A DNA stretch of 20,318 nucleotides from an uncultured Bacillota bacterium (GTDB lineage Bacteria > Bacillota > Clostridia > Peptostreptococcales > Anaerovoracaceae): positions 1 to 20,318 of the forward strand of contig CAMJRV010000008.1 in the NCBI GenBank assembly GCA_946408315.1. The letters are read 5' to 3'. The notes under the pieces are model-generated. The model had not been told where the DNA came from and ran no database searches. It saw only the letters and a program-made list of their open reading frames with translations. The position numbers and the translations under genes were made by a program. The first letter of the stretch is position 1. Each line of letters opens with the position of its first letter. Positions 14,555 to 20,318 of this stretch are shown here, in pieces.

Positions 14555-14589
14555 GCACAGCATTTCTGAATTTCACGGAGGTACAAAGA

Positions 14590-16356
14590 ATGAACGCTGA
14601 AAAACTTGAATATATCAGAGGGTTGAAGCCGAAGGCGCACCCGGACGGAAGAGAACTGCTGAAGGAAGGTATAGCAATCGGAGCGTCTTTTCAGGCGGGC
14701 CGGAGCCGGTTTATCCGGGAGAGTGAATATGATACCTTTCTTGACTATAAGAAAGCCTGCACCGCCGAGGGAAGAATCTACTTCAACATGCTCCTGGGTT
14801 TAGCCACCCTTGACGAGCAGGTGGAGGCCATCAAAAAGGTTCATGGATTTATTGAGCGGACCGGACTGGTGGTGGATGCGATCCAGACCATTCCCAGCGG
14901 CCTTGTGGCACTGCCGAGGGAATACAGGGAAAAGGCTCCTTCCACGACGAGCTACGTTACGGATGGCTATGAGGACTATGAAGTTCAGGTGGAAGCAGCG
15001 CCCATCGAGGTGACCTTTAACGACTATCACCTGGCTTCGCCGGACGGCCTGGAAACAACCATCTTTGCATTGAAGTCCGGCGCGGCGATCATCGGGGAAT
15101 TTTCCCAGTTCCTTTGGGGATATCCCGGTTTCGACGACGATGTCAAGCGCTTTTCGGACATGGTAAAAGCGCTGGGGATTATGGCCTCCAAGCGAGATGA
15201 AAAATTTATGGTAAAGACCTATCTGGACGATGGCTTTGCCGGATATTTTATCGACTGCGCGTCCTATGTGGGATATGCGATGCTGGAGCATTACATCTGT
15301 ACGAAATTGTGCGGCGCCAGGTACATCATCGCCTATGGCGGGCTCCTGAGCGAGAACGACACGAGAATGGGCATCGCGCTGGCGCTGCATGAATTGCTGT
15401 CTACGGAGGATCAGCCTGCGCTGTATTATATCAACAGCTCGACGAACCTCCAGTGGGACCACGATATACATGGAAACTACGGAATCAGTGTTTCGGAGCT
15501 GCTCTTTGAAATGATTGTGGAAAAGAAATATAAGATCGGTCTTGGCGTAAATCCCGTTTCCATCACGGAAAAGATCAAGGTCCCCACCCTTTCCGAGCTG
15601 TTTGATATTCTCTCTGCGGGGAAGCGTGCGGAAGAAATCGCGGATCAGTGGCTGCCCTATATGGACTTCAGCGGGCTTGAGCGGATGCGGGACGTTATGG
15701 TGGAGCAGGGAAGGCAGTTTTTTAATAATGTGCTGGCCGGTTTTTCTGAAGCGGGAATCGATATCGAGGATCCGCTGGAAATGATTCTGGCCCTGAAGAA
15801 CTTTAATCCCATCAAATTTGAACAGACCTTCCATTCCACGTCGTTTCAGACGGAACACGGAGAGGTCAGGCCCTTCTATCCTACGGAAATGGGAAGACAG
15901 ACCTTCAAGATGAAGGATGAAGTGATTGAGAATCTGAAAAAAACAGAGATGGAGGGAGCCTTAAAGGGGAAAAAAATAGTTGTCGCATCGGGGGACGCCC
16001 ATACCTACGGGTTGATTCTGGTGGAAGGCGTGTTGACGGAAATGGGAGCCGATGTGGTCAACGGCGGCGTTGATATGGACGCTGTGGATATGCTGGACCT
16101 GGCGGACGAGGAAGGGACGAGATTTATCGGGATCAGCTGCCATAACGGGCAGGCCCTCGATTATGGACGCCAGATCCTGCAATTGGCGCAGGAGAGAGAA
16201 AAAGACTATTGGATCTTCATGGGCGGAAAGTTGAACGCCATTTTGCCGGGAGATTCGGAACCGACGGAAATCGGTCACGTATTGGAAGAAATGGGCATCC
16301 ACGCAGAGAATGACATGGAGAAAACCGTGGCCCTAATCAGTACGGAGGCCAATTAG
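14590..16356 (+). CDS. Adenosylcobalamin-dependent mutase with fused B12-binding domain (glutamate mutase-like barrel)
   Basis: A 588-residue protein. Residues about 455-588 are a clear base-off/His-on cobalamin domain: Asp469-x-His471-x-x-Gly474 (DAHTYG) whose His ligates cobalt, GISCHNG around Ser516, and GG at 545-546 (FMGGKL). The first 450 residues look like a TIM barrel distantly similar to the glutamate mutase E subunit (GAAIIGEFSQFLWGYPG, AYGGLLSENDTRMGIALALHE, INSSTNLQWDHDIHG), but I cannot show conservation of its substrate residues. Mutases of this class catalyse radical carbon-skeleton rearrangements and often have the cobalamin domain as a separate subunit; here it is fused. SD GGAGGT lies seven nt before ATG 14590. 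It lies directly after the importer and before an ASKHA ATPase. The B12 domain is near certain; the barrel class is likely; the substrate is unknown. Confidence 0.82.
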   Translation: MNAEKLEYIRGLKPKAHPDGRELLKEGIAIGASFQAGRSRFIRESEYDTFLDYKKACTAEGRIYFNMLLGLATLDEQVEAIKKVHGFIERTGLVVDAIQTIPSGLVALPREYREKAPSTTSYVTDGYEDYEVQVEAAPIEVTFNDYHLASPDGLETTIFALKSGAAIIGEFSQFLWGYPGFDDDVKRFSDMVKALGIMASKRDEKFMVKTYLDDGFAGYFIDCASYVGYAMLEHYICTKLCGARYIIAYGGLLSENDTRMGIALALHELLSTEDQPALYYINSSTNLQWDHDIHGNYGISVSELLFEMIVEKKYKIGLGVNPVSITEKIKVPTLSELFDILSAGKRAEEIADQWLPYMDFSGLERMRDVMVEQGRQFFNNVLAGFSEAGIDIEDPLEMILALKNFNPIKFEQTFHSTSFQTEHGEVRPFYPTEMGRQTFKMKDEVIENLKKTEMEGALKGKKIVVASGDAHTYGLILVEGVLTEMGADVVNGGVDMDAVDMLDLADEEGTRFIGISCHNGQALDYGRQILQLAQEREKDYWIFMGGKLNAILPGDSEPTEIGHVLEEMGIHAENDMEKTVALISTEAN

Positions 16357-16385
16357 CCAGCGGCATCTGACGGAGAGGAAATACT

Positions 16386-18332
16386 ATGGCGCTTATCATG
16401 GGAATTGATACAGGAGGTACCTTTACTGACGGGGTGATCGTCGATCCGGCCGACAGGAGGGTCCTGTGCAAATCCAAGGTATTTACAGAGCCATCCGACT
16501 TGATGCGCAGCATCGGCGCGTGTATCGAAAGTCTGACCGCGGCAGAGGTGGAAAAGGTGGCTTTGGTCTGCCTGTCGACGACCCTCGCAACCAATGCGAT
16601 CGTGGAGGGAAGAAAAGGCAGAGTGGGTCTGCTCCTCATCGGAGGAGAACCGGAAGGCCGGCTGCCGGCGGATCTCTGCGTAAGGCTGCGGGGAAGGCTG
16701 GACATCAAGGGGGCGGAAAAAGAACGCCTTGATCGGGAGGAAATCTTACAGGCAATTGAAAGCCTGAAGCATCGCGTCGACGCCATGGCGATTTCCGGAT
16801 ACGCCAGCGTCCGAAATCCTGACCATGAGCTGCAAGTGAAGCAGCTGATCCGCGACAGGACGGCGCTGCCGGGGGTCTGCGCCCATGAGCTGACGTCGGA
16901 ATTGGGATATTACGACAGAACGGTTACTGTGGCATTGAATGCGGGTCTGATCCCGGTGATCAGCGAGTTGATTCATGCCGTAAAAAATGTGCTGCAAAAT
17001 AGAAAGATCAACGCCTCCATCATGATCGTCAAAGGGGATGGAAGCCTGATGCAGGAATCCTTTGCTCTGGACAGGCCCATCGACACCATTCTGTCGGGCC
17101 CGGCCGCCAGCGTGATTGGCGGTATCTTCCTGACCGATCAGAAAGAAGCGCTGGTTATCGACATGGGAGGAACGACGACGGATATCGCGCGGATAGCGGG
17201 AGGCGGCGTAAAAATCAGAAAGAGCGGAGCGAGGGTAGGCGGATGGTCGACCCGGACTCAGGCCGCCGACATCTGCACCTTTGGCATTGGCGGGAACAGC
17301 CGCCTGTACTTTTCCGCCCGGGGTGAGCTGCGAATCGGACCCCAGCGGGTACAGTCCCTCTGTGCCGCGGGAAGCCGGTATCCCTGGCTGAGCCGCGAGC
17401 TGGAGGAAGTGAGACGCCTGGAGGAGCTGAGGCATTTGGAAAAACGAAATGCCTGGATGCAGGCGGAGGAAGGCGAGCGTTTCCATGAGCCGGAGGAACA
17501 GGAAACAGACTGCTTTTCTCTCGGCGTGCGATGGGAGAAAGAAGATCTGAACGATCTGGAAAAACAAATCGTGGAAAGCCTGAAGGATGGCCCTCACAGC
17601 CTCTTCTTCCTTGTGCGAATGCTGGAAAAGGAGCCGGAAGAGCTGGGGTTGACCCATCTAGTCAGGAAAGGAATTCTTGACAGGATTGCAGTCACGCCCA
17701 CCGATCTCCTGCACGTATCGGGAAAATATAATATGTGGAACGCCGCCATCGCGCGGACTGCGCTGGAAATCGTTGCGGAAAGGCGCAGTACCTCTGTGGC
17801 GGAGCTTCTGGAAACTGCAGAGCGCGCGATGACAGATCGGCTGTGTGCCGCCTGCCGGGAGAGTGTGGACGGTTTTGAAAAAGGAAATACGGATTTTTTC
17901 CTGCGGACTCCCATGGTGGCGATTGGAGCGCCTGTCAGGGCATGGATGCCTGCGGTAGGAGATAAGCTTTACACCAAGCTTATCATCCCAGAACACTCCG
18001 AGGTGGCCAACGCCATCGGAGCGGCGGTGGGTCAGGTTATGGAGAGCGCAGAAGCGTTGATCAGACCCCGAAAAGAACCTGAGGGTTTTCTGCTTCACGC
18101 CCCCTGGGAATACAGGTATTTTGAAACCCTGGAAGAGGCCGTTGCATATACGGTTCCCGCAATCAGACGATACGTCGAGGATTTGGCGAGAGGTGCGGGA
18201 AGCGATGCGGTGGAGCTTGTTGAGAGCCATGAGCATATCTTTGCGGAGATTGATACCGGCGGCCGGAAAACGTACATTGAGACCAGGGTCCGGGCGGCGG
18301 CAATCGGCAGCCCAAAATGGAAAACGTTTTAA
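16386..18332 (+). CDS. HyuA/hydantoinase-oxoprolinase-type ASKHA ATPase, possible mutase reactivase
   Basis: A 648-residue protein of the hydantoinase A/oxoprolinase family. Phosphate-1 motif GIDTGGTFTDG is at 6-16, phosphate-2 motif DMGGTTTDI at 259-267 and the adenosine motif VANAIGAAVG at about 540-549. Between them, at about 388-442, is a segment resembling a winged helix (DLEKQIVESLKDGPHSLFFL, LVRKGILDRI), preceded by a charged, Glu-rich stretch (about 340-375). True hydantoinases and acetone carboxylases pair HyuA with a HyuB-like subunit; none is in view. ASKHA ATPases, including diol dehydratase and ethanolamine lyase reactivases and corrinoid activators, serve B12 enzymes. Being 29 nt downstream of the mutase gene, reactivation or cofactor exchange is the most economical role (inference). 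SD GGAGAGGA precedes ATG 16386. Confidence 0.82.
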   Translation: MALIMGIDTGGTFTDGVIVDPADRRVLCKSKVFTEPSDLMRSIGACIESLTAAEVEKVALVCLSTTLATNAIVEGRKGRVGLLLIGGEPEGRLPADLCVRLRGRLDIKGAEKERLDREEILQAIESLKHRVDAMAISGYASVRNPDHELQVKQLIRDRTALPGVCAHELTSELGYYDRTVTVALNAGLIPVISELIHAVKNVLQNRKINASIMIVKGDGSLMQESFALDRPIDTILSGPAASVIGGIFLTDQKEALVIDMGGTTTDIARIAGGGVKIRKSGARVGGWSTRTQAADICTFGIGGNSRLYFSARGELRIGPQRVQSLCAAGSRYPWLSRELEEVRRLEELRHLEKRNAWMQAEEGERFHEPEEQETDCFSLGVRWEKEDLNDLEKQIVESLKDGPHSLFFLVRMLEKEPEELGLTHLVRKGILDRIAVTPTDLLHVSGKYNMWNAAIARTALEIVAERRSTSVAELLETAERAMTDRLCAACRESVDGFEKGNTDFFLRTPMVAIGAPVRAWMPAVGDKLYTKLIIPEHSEVANAIGAAVGQVMESAEALIRPRKEPEGFLLHAPWEYRYFETLEEAVAYTVPAIRRYVEDLARGAGSDAVELVESHEHIFAEIDTGGRKTYIETRVRAAAIGSPKWKTF

Positions 18333-18379
18333 ATAAAATCAGATATTTTGAAAAAGAAAAATCGAGGAGGCAGATGAAA

Positions 18380-19429
18380 ATGGACAAATTACTGGAAACC
18401 ACGCAGAAATTCCCCATGACGAAGTATTGGAACGATTCTTGTTCCGTCAAGGAGCTCACCTACGCCATGGAAAGAGGTGCGGTGGGGGCGACCACAAACC
18501 CGGTAATCGTAAAAGGCGTGCTGGAGAAGGAGCTGGACAGCTATCGGGACTACATCGCACAGCTTGTAAAGGATCATCCCACCTCATCGGAGGATGAGAT
18601 CGCCTGGATGGTCATTGAGAAGATGGCGGTGGACGGAGCTAGGCTCCTGGAACCCCTCTTCGATTCAAAGACAGGAACGGGAAGGATTTCCATCCAGACC
18701 AATACGAAGTATTTCAACAATGCGGAAAAACTGGTGGATCAGGCTGTATACTTCAATACCCTTGCTCCCAATATGCAGATAAAAGCCCCTGCGACCTCGG
18801 CCGGAATCAAAGCCTTTGAAGAGATGACCTACCGGGGCGTCAGCATCAATGCCACCGTATCCTTTACGGCTACCCAGGCCATCGCTGTGGGCGAGGCTGT
18901 GGAGCGTGGCCTTGCCAGGAGGGAAGCGGAGGGCCTTGACAACTCTGAAATCAACCCCGTCTGCACGATTATGGTGGGCAGGCTTGACGATTGGCTGCGG
19001 GAAAGCGCTGAAAAGAAGGATATCTGCATCGATCCCTGCGCCCTGCATTACGCTGGAATTGCCTGCGTGAAGAAGGCGTACAAGGTGTATAAGGAAAGAG
19101 GCTGGAAGACGAAGCTGCTGTCGGCCGCCTACCGGACGCCACTCCAGTGGCTGGAGTTCATCGGGGGAGACATGATCATGACGATTCCCTACAAGAACCA
19201 GGTGCCCTTCAACGGTTCCGATTTTGAAATCAAAGCGAGAATGGACGACGAAGTGGACCCTTATTACATCAAGGAATTGAGAAAGCATCCGGATTTCGTA
19301 AAAGCTTATGACGAAATGAGCGTGGAGGAATTCGACACCTACGGCCCTGTGAACAAGACCTTGGATCAGTTCGCGGGAGGCTATGACGACCTCGTGAAGA
19401 TCATCAGGAAATTTATGATCAGATATTAG
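18380..19429 (+). CDS. Transaldolase-family protein with altered active site
   Basis: From ATG 18380 the protein has 349 residues. GAGGAGG (18364-18370) is nine nt upstream, better than ATG 18374; an upstream ATG at 18317 would overlap the ATPase gene. Transaldolase marks: ATTNPVIV near the N-terminus, Schiff-base Lys135 in MQIKAPATSAGIKAFEE, SINATVSFTATQA and MVGRLDDW. By alignment with E. coli TalB from memory, the Glu that takes part in catalysis (Glu96, in RISTEVDARLS) corresponds to Gln106 (RISIQTNTKYF). The enzyme should move or release a three-carbon dihydroxyacetone unit through a Lys imine, but the change suggests an altered substrate or an aldolase-like activity (inference). It lies between the ASKHA ATPase and alanine dehydrogenase genes. 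Confidence 0.87.
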   Translation: MDKLLETTQKFPMTKYWNDSCSVKELTYAMERGAVGATTNPVIVKGVLEKELDSYRDYIAQLVKDHPTSSEDEIAWMVIEKMAVDGARLLEPLFDSKTGTGRISIQTNTKYFNNAEKLVDQAVYFNTLAPNMQIKAPATSAGIKAFEEMTYRGVSINATVSFTATQAIAVGEAVERGLARREAEGLDNSEINPVCTIMVGRLDDWLRESAEKKDICIDPCALHYAGIACVKKAYKVYKERGWKTKLLSAAYRTPLQWLEFIGGDMIMTIPYKNQVPFNGSDFEIKARMDDEVDPYYIKELRKHPDFVKAYDEMSVEEFDTYGPVNKTLDQFAGGYDDLVKIIRKFMIRY

Positions 19430-19441
19430 AAGGAGGAAAAC

Positions 19442-20318
19442 ATGATTATCGGAGTACCAAAAGAAATCAAGAACAACGAAAACAGAGTAGGTATGACTCC
19501 CGGCGGAGCAAAATCCTATGTGAAAAAGGGCCATAAGGTCATCATCGAGACCCACGCAGGAGAAGGCAGCGGATTTTCCGACGAAGAATATAAGGCGGCA
19601 GGCTGCGAAATCTATGCGGACGTGAAAAAGCTCTTTGCCGACGCTGACATGATCGTCAAGGTCAAAGAGCCTCTTGAACCGGAATACGCGCTTTTCAAAG
19701 AAGGCCAGATTCTCTATACATACCTGCACCTGGCTCCGGCTCCCGAACTGACGGCCGCCATGCTGAAGGCCAAGGTCAAGGGCGTCGCCTTTGAAACGGT
19801 ACAGCTTCCAAGCAACGAGCTTCCTCTCCTGACTCCTATGAGCGAGGTTGCGGGAAGAATGTCGATCCAGGTAGGCGCAGCCCTGCTGCAGAAGTACAAC
19901 GGCGGTCTTGGCGTACTCCTGGGAGGAGTTCCTGGAACGGCACCCGGTGAAGTGGTTATCGTCGGCGGCGGAAAGGTCGGAACGAATGCGGCCAAGATGG
20001 CGGTAGGAATGGGAGCAAAGGTAACGGTTCTCGACATGAGCCTGCCGAGACTTGCGTATCTGGACGATATCTTCAACGGAAGAATTACAACCCTCGTTTC
20101 CAATGAACACAACCTGGAGGAAGCGGTGAAGAAAGCTGATCTCCTTGTGGGCAGCGTGCTGATCCCGGGAAAAGCCGCTCCGAAAGTGGTAAGCGAAGAG
20201 ATGGTAAAGAAGATGAAAGCGGGAGCTGTCATCGTGGACGTAGCCATCGACCAGGGCGGGTCCATCGCCACCATCGACAGAGTGACGACCCACGACAATC
20301 CTTCCTACGTAAAGCACG
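19442..20318 (+). CDS. ald: Alanine dehydrogenase, N-terminal four fifths (cut by window edge)
   Basis: The frame is open for 292 codons to the edge; the full family length is about 370. The start MIIGVPKEIKNNENRVGMTP is diagnostic of alanine dehydrogenase. Visible active-site parts are the Arg in ENRVGMTP, the Lys in IVKVKEPLEPEY, the His in YLHLAPAPELT, the NAD motif VVIVGGGKVGTNAAKMA and the catalytic Asp in VIVDVAIDQGG. The related NAD(P) transhydrogenase alpha subunit is less likely, given HLAPAPELT and the Ald-type GGVPGTAPG linker. The enzyme interconverts L-alanine and pyruvate plus ammonium with NAD in the cytoplasm. AGGAGG lies five nt before ATG 19442. As the last visible gene of unit 2 it probably regenerates pyruvate from alanine formed by the class III aminotransferase, or supplies alanine (inference). 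Confidence 0.95.
   Translation, partial: MIIGVPKEIKNNENRVGMTPGGAKSYVKKGHKVIIETHAGEGSGFSDEEYKAAGCEIYADVKKLFADADMIVKVKEPLEPEYALFKEGQILYTYLHLAPAPELTAAMLKAKVKGVAFETVQLPSNELPLLTPMSEVAGRMSIQVGAALLQKYNGGLGVLLGGVPGTAPGEVVIVGGGKVGTNAAKMAVGMGAKVTVLDMSLPRLAYLDDIFNGRITTLVSNEHNLEEAVKKADLLVGSVLIPGKAAPKVVSEEMVKKMKAGAVIVDVAIDQGGSIATIDRVTTHDNPSYVKH

Noticed and set aside
14555..14589. Cobalamin riboswitch before the B12 mutase
   Set aside because: Only 35 nt separate the permease and mutase genes, too short for the riboswitch, and no B12-box-like sequence was noticed at either catabolic-unit promoter.
14800..15858. 352-codon open frame on the minus strand inside the mutase
   Set aside because: Antisense shadow: low-complexity His/Arg-rich translation with no motif, opposite a well-supported gene.
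14590..16356. Calling the mutase simply glutamate mutase (glmE/mutE)
   Set aside because: The cobalamin domain is fused, barrel similarity is weak, glutamate-binding residues could not be matched, and no glmS, MutL/GlmL or methylaspartase gene is present.
16386..18332. Calling the ASKHA protein a hydantoinase or 5-oxoprolinase
   Set aside because: No B subunit or domain is present and the neighbours are B12 and sugar enzymes; only the family, not the reaction, is supported.
18317..18379. Transaldolase start at ATG 18317
   Set aside because: It would overlap the end of the ASKHA gene and add a charged tail foreign to the family; a strong GAGGAGG site serves ATG 18380.
18665..20317. 550-codon open frame on the minus strand
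   Set aside because: It lies opposite the transaldolase and alanine dehydrogenase genes, which have strong family motifs and ribosome sites; its translation has no recognisable motif and looks like antisense of codon-biased genes.

Overview
The window looks like chromosomal DNA of an anaerobic member of the Clostridia (Bacillota). This is inferred from the strong AGGAGG-type ribosome binding sites, a rho-independent terminator, occasional TTG starts, a Bacillota-style lipoprotein and a radical-type B12 enzyme. No species can be named. Almost all genes are on the + strand. No tRNA, rRNA, CRISPR array, insertion sequence or cobalamin riboswitch was seen.

Left edge (1-2486): a truncated D-2-hydroxyacid dehydrogenase gene runs leftward. 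It diverges from a two-gene unit encoding an MtnA-like aldose-1-phosphate isomerase and an EamA/DMT-type exporter. The shared promoter region holds a palindrome that supplies an extended -10 element to both strands. This part may be independent of what follows.

Regulator and short-chain dehydrogenases (2487-4882): a FadR/FCD-type GntR repressor is followed by a clear terminator, then two tandem paralogous SDR proteins. The first SDR lacks the catalytic serine.

Spacer (4883-5201): this holds a 148-bp element with terminal inverted repeats and a 21-bp perfect internal stem, then a promoter.

Catabolic unit 1 (5202-8697): IolB-like isomerase, class III aminotransferase, and Gfo/Idh/MocA oxidoreductase.

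Catabolic unit 2 (8843 to the right edge): zinc-dependent alcohol/polyol dehydrogenase, a third SDR, a complete monosaccharide-type ABC importer (lipoprotein, double ATPase, permease), a 588-residue B12-dependent mutase with a fused cobalamin domain, a HyuA-like ASKHA ATPase, a transaldolase-family protein and alanine dehydrogenase (cut by the edge).

The regulator promoter and the promoters of both catabolic units carry the same 13-bp motif, TATATTARTATAC, over the -10 element. In the two catabolic promoters it is a 17-bp match at the same distance from a perfect TTGACA. This ties the region into one probable GntR-controlled regulon.

Working hypothesis (inference): the cell imports a sugar, cyclitol or amino derivative, then oxidises and isomerises it with the MocA, ADH, SDR and IolB-like enzymes. 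Amino groups are exchanged through the aminotransferase and alanine dehydrogenase. The carbon skeleton is rearranged by an adenosylcobalamin mutase kept active by the ASKHA ATPase, and the product is cleaved or transferred by the transaldolase. I do not recognise this combination as a described pathway.
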